Positions 32,430 to 42,939 of a stretch of DNA of 64,000 nt are shown here, one piece after another (positions within the stretch are counted from its first letter, which is position 1; each line of letters begins with the position of its first letter). The translations under genes and the position numbers were made by a program. Under the pieces are notes generated by a model. It was given only the letters and a program-made list of their open reading frames with translations. It searched no databases and had not been told where the DNA came from. Source of the stretch: Acinetobacter colistiniresistens (GTDB taxonomy: Bacteria > Pseudomonadota > Gammaproteobacteria > Pseudomonadales > Moraxellaceae); NCBI RefSeq assembly GCF_024582815.1, contig NZ_CP102099.1, positions 3,348,001 to 3,412,000 on the forward strand, given 5' to 3'.

Positions 32430-35159
32430 TTACGCGTCAGGCGTATCCTCTTTTGGTTCAGCGGCAACTTCCTCAGAAGTAATCGCTTCTCCCCCAGTAT
32501 TTTCTACATCATCAATCGCATCTAACTCTTCGTCATCTTCAACTGCTTCAATAGATACAACACCGACTAAGGTTTCAGCATCGCTTAGACGAATCAAACG
32601 AACACCTTGCGCATTACGGCCTGTCGTTGCCACTTCAGCAGCACGCGTACGAACCAAAGTACCGCCATCAGAAATTAGCATCAGTTCTTTGCTTTCATCA
32701 ATCGATACGGCACCGATCAGCTCACCATTACGCTCACTGGTCTTAATCGCAATTACGCCCTTACCACCACGTTTCTTGGTTGGGAAGTCATCCACAGGAG
32801 TACGCTTACCATAACCATTGGCGCATGCACACAGCACTTCACCCGTTTCAGGCACAACAACCAGTGAAACAATGCGGCTAACTAAGTTTGAATCTGATGA
32901 ATCATCATTGTCATCACTATCATCATTTTCAACATCGGCATCTTCAGCTTCAATGGTATTGCTTGCGAAGCTAACGCGCATACCGCGTACACCTTTGGCA
33001 GTACGACCCATGGCACGAACATCAGTTTCAGCAAAACGGATTGCCTTCCCTTCATTCGAGAACAACATGATCTGCTGATTACCGTCGGTAATCGCAACAC
33101 CAATCAAGGTATCTTCTTCATTCAGCTCAATCGCACGCAAACCATTTGAACGAACATTACTAAATTGTTCTAGTTCAACACGTTTTACCGTACCTGAGGC
33201 AGTCGCCATAAAGACATAGTGATTTTCAGGGAATTCCGTCAACGGTAAGATTGCAGTCACAGTTTCATTTGCATCCAATGGAAGCAAATTAATAATCGGA
33301 CGACCTTTGGCACCACGTGACGCTTGCGGCACTTCAAACACGCGTAAGCGATAGACTTTACCGACATTGGTAAAGCACAGTACCGTTGCATGATTCGATG
33401 CCACAATTAAATGCTGGATGATGTCATCATCTTTCATTGCAGTTGCAGACTTACCGCGACCACCACGACGTTGCGCTTGATAATCAGAAAGTGGCTGAGT
33501 TTTCGCATAACCTGTTTGAGACACAGTCAATACAACTTGCTCTTCAGGAATCAGGTCTTCACGGCAGAAATCAACACCAGACTCTACAATTTCAGTGCGG
33601 CGACCATCACCATATTGTTGCAAGATCAACGCAAGTTCTTCACGAATCACATTCATCAACAAGTTAAAATCATTCAGAATTGCAGTTAATTCAGCAATTT
33701 GACCTAAGATTTCAGTATATTCTGCATGTAACTTGTCTTGTTCCAAGCCCGTTAAACGATGCAAACGTAATTCTAGGATCGCGCCAACTTGAGTCGGTGA
33801 CAAACGATAAATATCACCCGATAAGCCAAATGGACGTGCTGGGTCTTCACCTTCAATTTCATCTGGGCGAACAGAGATAGCACCTGCTTTTTCAAGCAAT
33901 GCAACTACACCACCACCAGCCCACTCACCTGCTTGTAAACGCTCGCGCGCTTCAGCTGGATTCGCAGACGTTTTGATGGTTTCAATAATGGCATCAATAT
34001 TGGCTAAGGCAACCGTCAAACCTTCCAAGATATGACCACGCTCGCGTGCTTTGCGCAATTCGTACATGGTACGACGGGTCACCACTTCTTGGCGGTGGCG
34101 AATAAATGCCGCAATAATCTCTCTCAGATTCATCAACTTTGGCTGACCATTGTCGAGACAGACCATGTTGATGCTGAACGAGTTTTGTAATTGTGTATGC
34201 AAGAATAAATTATTCACCGCAACTTCAGCGTTTTCACCACGCTTCAAGTCGATGGCAATACGCATACCGTCTTTATCAGACTCGTCTCGAAGTTCAGAAA
34301 TTCCTTCAAGTTTCTTTTCTTTGACTAACTCGGCAATACGCTCAATGGTTTTTGCCTTGTTGACCTGATAAGGAATTTCAGTAAATACGATCGTGGTACG
34401 ACCTGTTTTCTGGTCTTCTTCGAAGTGATATTTACCACGAATATGCAAACGACCTTTACCAGTGCGATAAGCATCTACAATGCCTGATTTACCGTAAATA
34501 ATACCGCCTGTAGGAAAATCTGGACCAGTAATGTGCTCCATCAGACCTTCTACAGAAATATTCGGGTTATTGGCATAAGCCAAACATGCATTCACAACTT
34601 CGGTCATGTTGTGTGGCGCCATATTGGTCGCCATACCTACCGCAATACCCGTCGTACCATTGATCAGAAGGTTTGGAATACGCGTTGGCATCACCTGAGG
34701 AATACGCTCAGAACCGTCGTAGTTATCTTCCCAATCAACCGTATCTTTTTCCAGATCGGCTAAAATTTCATGGGTGAGTTTTTGCATACGGACTTCGGTA
34801 TAACGCATTGCTGCTGCGCTATCCCCATCGACCGAACCGAAGTTACCCTGACCATCAACCAACATGTAACGCAAGCTGAAGTCCTGCGCCATACGAACAA
34901 TTGTTTCGTATACTGCACTGTCACCATGAGGGTGATATTTACCGATCACGTCCCCGACAACACGAGCAGACTTTTTATACGCTTTGTTATAATCATTGCC
35001 CAATTCGTGCATCGCATATAATACGCGACGATGAACAGGTTTTAGACCGTCTCTCACATCTGGCAATGCACGAGATACGATTACGCTCATCGCGTAATCT
35101 AGATATGAATGCTTGAGTTCGTCCTCAATGGCAATCGGTCTGATTTCCGATACGCTCAT
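32430..35159 (-). CDS. gyrA: DNA gyrase subunit A
   Basis: The 909-residue product starts [20 protein letters not shown]. The winged-helix domain carries the quinolone region [14 protein letters not shown] with Ser81 and Glu85, both wild-type, so no common resistance change is seen. Catalytic Tyr120 lies in [10 protein letters not shown]. The GyrA box QRRGGRGKS is present in the C-terminal beta-pinwheel. An acidic insert at about 730-760 ([20 protein letters not shown]) splits the pinwheel. The tail is acidic and Glu-rich. It is 30 or so residues longer than E. coli GyrA (875). It stands alone between terminators. Confidence 0.97.
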   Translation of the reverse strand: MSVSEIRPIAIEDELKHSYLDYAMSVIVSRALPDVRDGLKPVHRRVLYAMHELGNDYNKAYKKSARVVGDVIGKYHPHGDSAVYETIVRMAQDFSLRYMLVDGQGNFGSVDGDSAAAMRYTEVRMQKLTHEILADLEKDTVDWEDNYDGSERIPQVMPTRIPNLLINGTTGIAVGMATNMAPHNMTEVVNACLAYANNPNISVEGLMEHITGPDFPTGGIIYGKSGIVDAYRTGKGRLHIRGKYHFEEDQKTGRTTIVFTEIPYQVNKAKTIERIAELVKEKKLEGISELRDESDKDGMRIAIDLKRGENAEVAVNNLFLHTQLQNSFSINMVCLDNGQPKLMNLREIIAAFIRHRQEVVTRRTMYELRKARERGHILEGLTVALANIDAIIETIKTSANPAEARERLQAGEWAGGGVVALLEKAGAISVRPDEIEGEDPARPFGLSGDIYRLSPTQVGAILELRLHRLTGLEQDKLHAEYTEILGQIAELTAILNDFNLLMNVIREELALILQQYGDGRRTEIVESGVDFCREDLIPEEQVVLTVSQTGYAKTQPLSDYQAQRRGGRGKSATAMKDDDIIQHLIVASNHATVLCFTNVGKVYRLRVFEVPQASRGAKGRPIINLLPLDANETVTAILPLTEFPENHYVFMATASGTVKRVELEQFSNVRSNGLRAIELNEEDTLIGVAITDGNQQIMLFSNEGKAIRFAETDVRAMGRTAKGVRGMRVSFASNTIEAEDADVENDDSDDNDDSSDSNLVSRIVSLVVVPETGEVLCACANGYGKRTPVDDFPTKKRGGKGVIAIKTSERNGELIGAVSIDESKELMLISDGGTLVRTRAAEVATTGRNAQGVRLIRLSDAETLVGVVSIEAVEDDEELDAIDDVENTGGEAITSEEVAAEPKEDTPDA

Positions 35160-35851
35160 GCATACTCCTTGTTTACAGGTAGAGAGTTGTACCTGTTTTT
35201 ATGTCTTCAATCTTGCAAAAATTTAGCTCAAGGGCTTGAACTAAAAATAAAAAATACAGCGGAAAAGTATAGCATAAAGCACTCATCAACTGTGAGTTTA
35301 TGCATCTAAAAATAGCATTTTTTACAATAAAAATTTATATAAATTAATAACTTAAAATTATCAAATATCATGTATGCCGATAAAAGGATTCGTAGACTTT
35401 TTGAACAAAAGTTCATCAAATGATTCAATAAAAGTATTGAATCAAATAAAATTTAGCTTCTTCTTTCAGACCGATAAATGCGTATTAAACTTTAGGCAAC
35501 AGATGACCTAATCTGAACCGTATTTAAAACATCTTGTTCATAAAAGCTCTTCACAGGCCCATAAAATGAAAAAATAGAGCGAAATGTTTATTCAAGAAAA
35601 ACTGCATTAAAAGAAATGTTGTATCAACATCAGGAAATAGCCCCCCAATGATCACAGCTCTGAGTACGAATAGCCCTTATTTTGATTCTAGCGCCATTCA
35701 GGCATCGATTGAGGAGTGTGCATTACTTCATGATGTATTGTTCTTATAACACGAATACAACCCATATTTGGCTCACCACAAGCTTTAGGTACACCGCATA
35801 ACAAAAACAAAAAAATAAATGGTGATAACGATTCCCCTTACATTTAAAGCA
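35160..35851. other. Long intergenic region upstream of gyrA
   Basis: About 690 bases without a convincing gene. The gyrA promoter must lie in the first part. A 33-codon + frame starting ATG at 35648 has no RBS or family. No repeat or RNA gene was recognised. Confidence 0.4.
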
Positions 35852-35880
35852 TAAAAAAACGCCCCTTTCGGAGCGTTTTC
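35852..35880. terminator. Terminator of the etf operon
   Basis: AAAACGCTCC and GGGGCGTTTTTTT pair with small loop on the minus strand, directly after the etfA stop at 35899, with A/T-runs on both sides. Confidence 0.8.
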
Positions 35881-35898
35881 AACTTTATTCAGAGCGAA

Positions 35899-36834
35899 TT
35901 AAAGTTTAGATACCAATTCAGGTACCACAGTGTTCAAATCGCCGACTAACCAGTAGTCAGCAACACTGTTGATTGGCGCTTCTTCGTCTTTGTTGATTGC
36001 AACAATAACTTTAGAATCTTTCATACCTGCCAAGTGCTGAATCGCACCAGAGATACCAATCGCCATGTAAAGATCTGGTGCAACGATTTTACCAGTTTGA
36101 CCAACTTGGAAGTCGTTTGGTACGAAACCAGCATCTACCGCAGCACGTGATGCGCCTTGAGCAGCACCAAGCTTGTCAGCCAATGGGTCAAGTACTTTGT
36201 GATAGTTCTCACCAGAACCGACACCACGACCACCAGAAACAACGATACGCGCAGCAGTTAATTCTGGACGATCAAGTTTCACGATTTCTTCGTTTACAAA
36301 CTTAGAAATTCCTGCATCTTTCACTTCAGCAACCGCTTCAACTGCAGCAGAACCGCCTTCAGCAGCAACTGCATCAAATGCTGTACCACGAACTGTACCC
36401 ACGATAATTGCTTCGTCAGATTGAACAGTTGCAATCGCGTTACCCGCATAGATTGGGCGTTTGAACGTGTTTGCAGATTCAACAGCAATAATGTCTGAGA
36501 TCATGCTTACGTCAAGAAGTGCAGCAACACGTGGAAGAAGGTTCTTACCCGTTGTTGTAGAAGCAGCCAATACGTATTTGTATCCGCCTTTCGCGATGTC
36601 AGCAACTAAACCAGCAACGTTTTCAGCCAATTGGTTTGCATATGCAGCATTGTCAGCAAGTAATACTTTGCTTACACCAGCAACTTTAGCAGCAGCATCC
36701 GCAACTGTTTGAGCACCAGAACCAGCAACCAATACAGTAATATCACCACCGATTTTTTGAGCTGCCGCAACAACGTTTAAAGTTGCACCGTTAAGTGTCT
36801 GGTTGTTGTGATCAGCGATAACTAAAATACTCAT
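35899..36834 (-). CDS. etfA: Electron transfer flavoprotein alpha subunit
   Basis: The 311-residue product has an N-terminal alpha/beta domain beginning ILVIADHNNQTLNGATLNVV and a C-terminal FAD domain with the signature VVSGGRGVGSGENYHKV, VGQTGKIVAPDLYMAIGISG and AINKDEEAPIN. Paired with EtfB it carries electrons from acyl-CoA and other dehydrogenases to the ubiquinone oxidoreductase. It starts 17 bases after etfB ends, so the two form an operon. Confidence 0.96.
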   Translation of the reverse strand: MSILVIADHNNQTLNGATLNVVAAAQKIGGDITVLVAGSGAQTVADAAAKVAGVSKVLLADNAAYANQLAENVAGLVADIAKGGYKYVLAASTTTGKNLLPRVAALLDVSMISDIIAVESANTFKRPIYAGNAIATVQSDEAIIVGTVRGTAFDAVAAEGGSAAVEAVAEVKDAGISKFVNEEIVKLDRPELTAARIVVSGGRGVGSGENYHKVLDPLADKLGAAQGASRAAVDAGFVPNDFQVGQTGKIVAPDLYMAIGISGAIQHLAGMKDSKVIVAINKDEEAPINSVADYWLVGDLNTVVPELVSKL

Positions 36835-36851
36835 GATTTTATCCTTCTGTA

Positions 36852-37601
36852 TTAGATCACTTTCGCTTCGTTTTTCAATTTTTCAACAAGCTCGTCTACA
36901 GACTTCACTTGTACACCAGCTTTACGTTCAGCAGGAGCTTCAACTTTAACTGTTTTAAGTTTAGTACCAGTTGCAACGCCATAATCAGCAGGTGACTTAG
37001 TATCAAGCGGTTTTTTACGCGCTTTCATAATGTTTGGAAGAGCAGCATAACGTGGCTCATTCAAACGTAAGTCAGTGGTGATGATTGCAGGAAGTGTAAG
37101 CTCAACAGTTTGTAAACCACCGTCGATTTCACGAGTGACCTGAACTTTACCATCTTCAACTTTAACTTCAGATGCGAAAGTCCCTTGACCTGCACCCAGT
37201 AAAGCACCAAGCATCTGACCTACTTGGTTAGAGTCGTCATCAATTGCTTGTTTACCAAGAAGAATAAGCTCTGGTTTTTCAGCATCAACTACGCCTTTCA
37301 AGATTTTAGCAACTTCAAGAGCGCCAACTTCATCAGCCGTTTCAACTAAAATACCGCGGTCAGCACCTAGAGCCATTGCAGAACGAATTTGTTCTTGAGC
37401 TTCTTTAGCACCCACTGAAACAACAACGATTTCAGAAACTGTTCCTTTTTCTTTTAAGCGAACCGCTTCTTCCACTGCGATTTCACAGAATGGGTTGATT
37501 GACATCTTAACGTTGGTAAGGTCAACCCCACTATTGTCCGGCTTAACACGAACTTTAACGTTGGCATCAACCACACGTTTTACAGCGACAAGAGCCTTCA
37601 T
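36852..37601 (-). CDS. etfB: Electron transfer flavoprotein beta subunit
   Basis: From ATG 37601 (GAGGA 6-10 bases upstream) the product is 249 residues, the usual EtfB length. It starts [20 protein letters not shown] and has the AMP-binding [20 protein letters not shown] region, [20 protein letters not shown] and [13 protein letters not shown] recognition of partner. First gene of the etfBA operon, cytoplasmic, essential to fatty acid and amino acid oxidation. Confidence 0.95.
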   Translation of the reverse strand: MKALVAVKRVVDANVKVRVKPDNSGVDLTNVKMSINPFCEIAVEEAVRLKEKGTVSEIVVVSVGAKEAQEQIRSAMALGADRGILVETADEVGALEVAKILKGVVDAEKPELILLGKQAIDDDSNQVGQMLGALLGAGQGTFASEVKVEDGKVQVTREIDGGLQTVELTLPAIITTDLRLNEPRYAALPNIMKARKKPLDTKSPADYGVATGTKLKTVKVEAPAERKAGVQVKSVDELVEKLKNEAKVI

Positions 37602-38037
37602 GTAATCCTCGGCTGTTCTAAGCAAGTAAATGTAATGAAGAGCATTCTAACTCTTCGATTGAAACTTTTTAGGTGCCCTATCTTGCAATGTATTTGGCAT
37701 TTCGGTCAAGTCACAATTTCCGCTACAGCCATAAAAAAGATGAAACGCTCAGTTCACATATTGAAAATAGTGATTGGTACTACAAATTTAGTTTATAAAC
37801 CTGATGAATATTAAACTTTGATTTTTTAATATTTTATAAAATTCAACGATCTAAAACAGGCATTTTTATTTCATGAGGGTGTTCTGTAACGGATCGTTTC
37901 TGACGAATTTGCAGGTGTTTTCACTTTCGAAAAAACGCGTCAATTAAGTAAGAACATCAATTCAACAAATCTCACCCCCAAAGTGGAAAAGTCATTGATG
38001 ATTAAATGCTCAATTTTGCAACATAATATATCAAGAT
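37602..38037. other. Intergenic region between etfB and xerC
   Basis: About 430 bases with no ORF of note. It should contain the etfBA promoter and the 3' flank of xerC. No strong hairpin, repeat or RNA gene was seen. Confidence 0.4.
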
Positions 38038-38982
38038 TTAGTTTTTTTGCGCTCGTGGATGAGTTTGATCATAGACTTTGGCCAGTTGCTCAAAATCAAC
38101 ATGGGTATAAATCTGGGTAGTTGACAGATTGCTGTGTCCCAACATTTCTTGCACAGAACGTAAATCCCCACTAGCAGACAGCATATGACTGGCAAAACAA
38201 TGGCGCAATAAATGCGGATGCAGATCGACATTGACGCCTGCACGTTGTGCTTGCAGCTTGACCCGATTTTCAATTTGACGCGGTGTTAAGGCATTGCCAC
38301 GTTGCGAGATAAAAACCGATGAATCTGCATTAAAGTCGCCTTGCCAGATCCGATAGATTTTCAACCATTCAACCAAACTATCTTTGGCCTTTAAGCCAAA
38401 AGGCACAATTCGGGTTTTATTGCCTTTACCTGTGATCCGTAAAAGTTGTCGATTAAAATCGATATCTTTAATTGTTAAGCCCTGCAATTCAGCTAAACGC
38501 AAGCCGCTCGAATATAACAGCTCTAATATCGCCTTATCACGTAACCATAATTGTTGTTCAATCGGCTTTTCTGGTGCAGCTTGATCTAAAATTTGGTGAA
38601 CAGTTTCAATATCAATCATCCCCGGTAAAGGCCGCGGTTGACGTTTTAATCGAAAATCTTCAGATGGATTTTGTTGTAGATATTGACCTTGTTCCGCCCA
38701 CTTCATAAATTGGCGAATTGAAGTCAAATGCCGCTGTAAACTACTGCTACCCAGTTGATCTCGCTCAACCCTTGCAGCCAGATATTCCCGCAAATCAGAG
38801 GCTTCGACATCTTGCAATTGCAATTGTTTATATTCACAAAACTTAAAGAAATCGGTTAAATCACGCTGATAGGCTGCAATGGTATGTTCAGACTGATTTT
38901 GAATGATCCGTTCTTTTAACCACATGGACAGCAGTTTTTCATGGCTTTCCAAATTGCTCTCCAGTGTTATGCCAATACCCAC
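38038..38982 (-). CDS. xerC: Tyrosine recombinase XerC
   Basis: The 314-residue product (GTG start) has a SAM-like N-domain (WLKERIIQNQSEHTIAAYQR) and a catalytic domain with Arg in LYSSGLRLAELQGL, Lys in ITGKGNKTRIVPF, HLLRHCFASHML, GHSNLSTTQIYTHVDF (second His and Tyr nucleophile) and VYDQTHPRA. This matches XerC more than XerD by the region YDQTHPRA, common to XerC. With XerD it resolves chromosome dimers at dif. It is not near dif-like sequence here. It seems to be the sole gene of its unit. Confidence 0.9.
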   Translation of the reverse strand: MGIGITLESNLESHEKLLSMWLKERIIQNQSEHTIAAYQRDLTDFFKFCEYKQLQLQDVEASDLREYLAARVERDQLGSSSLQRHLTSIRQFMKWAEQGQYLQQNPSEDFRLKRQPRPLPGMIDIETVHQILDQAAPEKPIEQQLWLRDKAILELLYSSGLRLAELQGLTIKDIDFNRQLLRITGKGNKTRIVPFGLKAKDSLVEWLKIYRIWQGDFNADSSVFISQRGNALTPRQIENRVKLQAQRAGVNVDLHPHLLRHCFASHMLSASGDLRSVQEMLGHSNLSTTQIYTHVDFEQLAKVYDQTHPRAQKN

Positions 38983-39087
38983 AACGACAGTCTAGCAAAT
39001 TTTACTTCTACTTATCATTAAACAAATATCGAAGAATCTATGGCTCTGTACTACAATTATTTTCAAGTTTTAAATGGTGCTTGATCA

Positions 39088-39702
39088 ATGACAGCCATAC
39101 TTATTCCTTATCTCATTGCAATTACCCTGCTCACGCTGACTCCAGGTTTAGATACTACGCTGATTATTCGTACCGCTACATTGGAAGGTAAAGCCAAAGC
39201 ATTCCAAGCGGCTTTGGGTATCAATCTTGGCTGTATTGTGTGGGGAATCATTGTCGCCTGTGGTTTAGGTGCATTGCTGATGACATCGGATCTGGCCTTC
39301 AATACCTTGAAATGGATGGGTGCAATTTACCTGACATGGTTAGGACTCAATCTCCTTTTAAAGCCCCGCAGCCAACTTGCGAATTTAAATGATTCAGCAG
39401 TAACAACACAAAATTGGTTTATTAAAGGTTTTTGGGGCAATTTACTCAATCCCAAAGTCGGCATTTTTTATATTTCTTTTCTGCCACAGTTTATTCCACA
39501 GTCTTCGTCTCCAGTGATTTGGACCATGGGGTTGGTGATGATTCATGTGGTGATCGGCTTGATCTGGTCAGTTTTTCTAATCGCTGCGATGCAGTCCATT
39601 TCTGCTTATTTAAAGCAGCCCAAATTTATTCGCTATATGGATCGCATCACAGGCAGTATTTTTATCTTGTTTGCACTCAAACTTGCATTCAGCAAACGAT
39701 AA
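39088..39702 (+). CDS. LysE/RhtB-family amino acid exporter
   Basis: The 204-residue product has six membrane helices, with the family motif LTPGLDTTLIIRTATLEGKA and the loop NLLNPKVGIFYISFLPQF. It exports amino acids or their derivatives through the inner membrane; the substrate is not known. It lies alone, divergent from xerC and convergent with the hydrolase gene, with an imperfect GTGCTGATCTCAGCAC palindrome in the gap that may act as terminator. Confidence 0.88.
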   Translation: MTAILIPYLIAITLLTLTPGLDTTLIIRTATLEGKAKAFQAALGINLGCIVWGIIVACGLGALLMTSDLAFNTLKWMGAIYLTWLGLNLLLKPRSQLANLNDSAVTTQNWFIKGFWGNLLNPKVGIFYISFLPQFIPQSSSPVIWTMGLVMIHVVIGLIWSVFLIAAMQSISAYLKQPKFIRYMDRITGSIFILFALKLAFSKR

Positions 39703-39740
39703 GCGATACAAAAAGTGTGCTGATCTCAGCACGCTCAATT

Positions 39741-40352
39741 TCAATCATGATCTAAATTTTTTAAATAATCATTGATTTGTATGGCAACCTCATCAGCACA
39801 TTTCTCTGCGAGTTGATGATCGCCATCTTCAACAGTATAGAGTTTAGATTTTTGCAAGATCTGATTTAAATATTGTCCAACCTCAATCGGACTAATCGGA
39901 TCTTGATTACCCCAGATCAATAAAGTGTCCACCTCGATATCTGATAAATATTGCTCATAATCGACTTTCGTTGTCACAAACCAATCAGGATATTCAATAT
40001 ATTCTTGTTGATAAAACTGCCGCCAGTCTTGAACTTGAAATCGGTCTAAATTAATTCCACCAGAGGTTGCAATCAAAACTAAACCTTTAACCAAATCTGA
40101 TTTTTGTAAAACTGCTGCAATCGCAAAGATTCCACCCATGGATTGAGCAATGAGAATAGAAGGTTGCTGAATCTGTGCAAGCACATAATGACTCAGATCA
40201 TCAAAACTATTAATGTCTGAATCTGTTGCCACCCCATGAAACCCAGGATAAGCAATCACTTGTTTTGTATAATTAGTAGGAAGCTGTGCAATCAGAGGAT
40301 TCCAAAATTGTGTATTGCCTGATGCACCAGCAAGAAAGACGAGATGATTCAT
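39741..40352 (-). CDS. Alpha/beta hydrolase, short
   Basis: The 203-residue product has HLVFLAGASGNTQFWNPLIA, a nucleophile elbow LIAQSMGGIFAIAA (Ser in AQSMG), an acid region LLIWGNQDPISPIEVG, and a catalytic His in VEDGDHQLAE. The compact size suggests no large lid. It is a cytoplasmic serine hydrolase with unknown substrate. It lies upstream of the dapF terminator and seems to be monocistronic. Confidence 0.78.
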   Translation of the reverse strand: MNHLVFLAGASGNTQFWNPLIAQLPTNYTKQVIAYPGFHGVATDSDINSFDDLSHYVLAQIQQPSILIAQSMGGIFAIAAVLQKSDLVKGLVLIATSGGINLDRFQVQDWRQFYQQEYIEYPDWFVTTKVDYEQYLSDIEVDTLLIWGNQDPISPIEVGQYLNQILQKSKLYTVEDGDHQLAEKCADEVAIQINDYLKNLDHD

Positions 40353-40383
40353 TCTTATCCTTTTAAATTATAATTTTTTTTAA

Positions 40384-40414
40384 ACGTAAACACCCCTATT
40401 TAGGAGTGTTTACA
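40384..40414. terminator. Hairpin terminator after dapF
   Basis: GTAAACACCCCT and AGGAGTGTTTAC pair around ATTT, 10 bases past the dapF stop. The T-run is weak. Confidence 0.6.
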
Positions 40415-40424
40415 GCGTTCAACT

Positions 40425-41285
40425 TTAGCCTTGGAAATATCGTAAATCCAGACGGGCATCATAAACATGTGTAGTTGGACCAGTCATCCACACCACATCA
40501 CCTTCACGCCAAGCAATATGTAACTTACCACCTGCAAGCTGCACTTCAACTTCATTGGCCAGCAAACCACGGCGCATACCACTGACCGCTGCGGCACAGG
40601 CACCCGTACCACAAGCCAAAGTCTCACCGACACCACGTTCAAACACACGTAAACGGATATGCTTTTCATCCAGAATCTGCATAAATCCAGCATTCACCCG
40701 TGCAGGAAAACGTGCATGTGATTCCACTTGCGGACCGATATGCTCAACATCAGCTGTTAAAACATCAGGCACGATAGTGACGGCATGCGGATTCCCCATG
40801 TTCACGACATCAATATTAATGCTCTGATTATCTGCAAGTTCCAATGCATATAAGCCTTCAATATCTTCATGCGCTTGAGTCACAAACGGAATTTCTTCTG
40901 GAAGAAATTTCGGCGGCCCCATATTGACACGAACCCAACCATTGGCACCCAATTCAGGTTCAACGATACCGGCTTTGGTCTGTACGCGAATTTTGGTTTT
41001 GGTCGTCAATTGACGCTCATGCACAAAGCGGGCAAAACAACGCACGCCATTGCCACACTGTTCAACCTCGGAACCATCGGCATTAAAGATTCGATATTTA
41101 AAATCGACATCGGGCAAATCAGGTGGTTCAACAATCAATAGCTGATCAAAACCCACACCAAAATGACGATCAGCCAAACGTTGAATCGTCACGGTATCTA
41201 AATAAGCACGCTGGGTCACAAGGTCAACGACCATAAAATCATTGCCCAAACCATGCATTTTGGTAAATTCTAAATACATCTTCAT
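40425..41285 (-). CDS. dapF: Diaminopimelate epimerase
   Basis: The 286-residue product starts [20 protein letters not shown]. It has both catalytic cysteines: [19 protein letters not shown] and [13 protein letters not shown]. It converts LL- to meso-diaminopimelate, which feeds lysine and peptidoglycan. Its ATG follows the lysA stop directly, with the RBS GAGGAG inside the lysA end, so translation is coupled. The order lptM-lysA-dapF is common in gammaproteobacteria. Confidence 0.97.
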   Translation of the reverse strand: MKMYLEFTKMHGLGNDFMVVDLVTQRAYLDTVTIQRLADRHFGVGFDQLLIVEPPDLPDVDFKYRIFNADGSEVEQCGNGVRCFARFVHERQLTTKTKIRVQTKAGIVEPELGANGWVRVNMGPPKFLPEEIPFVTQAHEDIEGLYALELADNQSINIDVVNMGNPHAVTIVPDVLTADVEHIGPQVESHARFPARVNAGFMQILDEKHIRLRVFERGVGETLACGTGACAAAVSGMRRGLLANEVEVQLAGGKLHIAWREGDVVWMTGPTTHVYDARLDLRYFQG

Positions 41286-42536
41286 TTACTCCTCAGGCAA
41301 CAAACGCTCTTTGTCCCAGAGTGATTCTATGGTTTCACGTTCACGAATTAAATAGGCTTGATCACCATTGACCATCACTTCAGCGGCACGACCACGGGTA
41401 TTGTAGTTCGAGCTCATCACAAAACCGTATGCGCCTGCACCTAATACCGCCAACACATCATTTTCCTGAAGGGCTAAATCACGCTCTTTACCCAAGAAAT
41501 CGCCAGTTTCACAGATCGCACCGACCAAATCCCAAGTTTTAACTTCAACATCAGGGTTTACATTAACAGATTGAATATCCATCCACGCTTCATATAAAGC
41601 AGGACGAATCAAATCATTCATGGCCGCATCAATAATGGCAAAGTTACGGTGATTGGTTGGTTTGAGTAAATCCACCTTGGTGAGTAATGCACCTGCATTG
41701 GCAGAAATACTACGCCCTGGTTCCATATAGACTTTTAGCCCAAGTTTTTCTAAAGCTGGGCGCATGGCATTGGCATACGCTTCAACACTTGGCGGTGTTT
41801 CATCTTTATAACGAACCCCCAAACCACCACCGATATCAATATGTTTGAGGTTGATACCCAAGCTTTTCAACTGCTCAATCATTAAAATGACACGATCAAG
41901 TGCATCGACAAAAGGTTTGGTTTCAGTCAATTGTGAACCGATATGACAGTCAATCCCGACAATCTCAAGATTCGGTAACGACGCTGCATATTGATAGGTT
42001 TCATTCACGCTATCGCTTGGAATACCAAACTTGTTTTCTTTCAGACCTGTTGAGATGTACGGATGCGTTTTGGCATCCACATCTGGGTTTACCCGTAAAG
42101 AAATCGGTGCCTTTTTACCAAGCTTGGCTGCAACTTTTTGAATTCGATCTAACTCAGCATGTGATTCCACATTAAAGCAAGCAATCCCGACATTGAGCGC
42201 TTTTTCGATATCGGCTTCCGATTTACCCAAACCAGAGAATACGATTTTGGCAGGTTCACCACCCGCTGCAAGTACACGAGCCAATTCTCCACCCGTCACA
42301 ATATCAAAACCGGCACCCGCTTTTGCCAATACATTCAGAACAGCTAAATTTGAGTTTGACTTCACTGCAAAACAGATTTGATGATCAATAAAATCAAAAG
42401 CACGGTGCATATCCAAATAATGCTTTTCAAAAGTTGCTTTTGAATAAACATATAAAGGCGTGCCATATTGCTGTGCGAGCTGATCCAGTGAACATTGCTC
42501 AGCGTGCAATACTCCATTAATGCGAGTGAAACTCAT
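41286..42536 (-). CDS. lysA: Diaminopimelate decarboxylase
   Basis: The 416-residue product is a fold-III PLP enzyme. The PLP-Lys is in QICFAVKSNSNLAVLNVLA, the glycine-rich PLP phosphate loop is DIGGGLGVRY, the substrate/dimer residues are in MEPGRSISANAG, and the catalytic Cys is in VGAICETGDFLGKER. It makes lysine from meso-diaminopimelate. It is followed directly by dapF, and preceded by the LptM-like lipoprotein gene. Confidence 0.97.
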   Translation of the reverse strand: MSFTRINGVLHAEQCSLDQLAQQYGTPLYVYSKATFEKHYLDMHRAFDFIDHQICFAVKSNSNLAVLNVLAKAGAGFDIVTGGELARVLAAGGEPAKIVFSGLGKSEADIEKALNVGIACFNVESHAELDRIQKVAAKLGKKAPISLRVNPDVDAKTHPYISTGLKENKFGIPSDSVNETYQYAASLPNLEIVGIDCHIGSQLTETKPFVDALDRVILMIEQLKSLGINLKHIDIGGGLGVRYKDETPPSVEAYANAMRPALEKLGLKVYMEPGRSISANAGALLTKVDLLKPTNHRNFAIIDAAMNDLIRPALYEAWMDIQSVNVNPDVEVKTWDLVGAICETGDFLGKERDLALQENDVLAVLGAGAYGFVMSSNYNTRGRAAEVMVNGDQAYLIRERETIESLWDKERLLPEE

Positions 42537-42558
42537 GAAGATGTCCTTATTTACAAAC

Positions 42559-42798
42559 TTAAGGGGAGATTGTTTGTGATTGAGTCGTTGACGATGTTGC
42601 TTGGTTTTCCACGTCTACTTGGTCTGCTTTAGCAGCCGCTGACGCTTTTTTCTGAGATGCTTCATTTTTATAAAGCAGATATTTCGCGCGTTTATCTTGA
42701 TTCTGATCAGATGGTAATTGCAATGCACCTGACTGACCACATGCAGTTAAAATAACGCTGCTCAGCAACACACTGATAGAACAAATGACTTTAAGCAT
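42559..42798 (-). CDS. lptM: LptM (YifL)-like small lipoprotein
   Basis: The 79-residue product has a signal peptide and lipobox ILTACGQSGALQLP. The CG(Q)xGxLxLP sequence right after the lipid Cys marks LptM/YifL, which helps LptD mature in the outer membrane. The tail is Lys/Ala/Gln/Ser-rich and likely unfolded. It lies 22 bases before lysA, the usual place. Confidence 0.85.
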   Translation of the reverse strand: MLKVICSISVLLSSVILTACGQSGALQLPSDQNQDKRAKYLLYKNEASQKKASAAAKADQVDVENQATSSTTQSQTISP

Positions 42799-42887
42799 CT
42801 GTGCACCTAACTTTTACAATTCGGAGCAGTATAGCGTGATCATCCCATTGGCTAAAGTCTAAACTTGAATGAATCAAACAATAACCA

Positions 42888-42921
42888 TAAAAAAACGCCG
42901 ACTCTAAAGTCGGCGTTTTGG
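42888..42921. terminator. Bidirectional terminator downstream of the permease gene
   Basis: AAAACGCCGACT and AGTCGGCGTTTT pair around CTAA with A/T-runs on both sides. Confidence 0.9.
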
Positions 42922-42939
42922 ATTCAATTCGCTCCAAAA

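Noticed and set aside
32818..35116. Several + strand frames inside gyrA
   Set aside because: They are antisense shadows of a strongly coding minus-strand gene; no family or RBS.
35648..35749. 33-codon frame in the gyrA upstream gap
   Set aside because: No RBS, no hydrophobic pattern and no family; best explained by chance.
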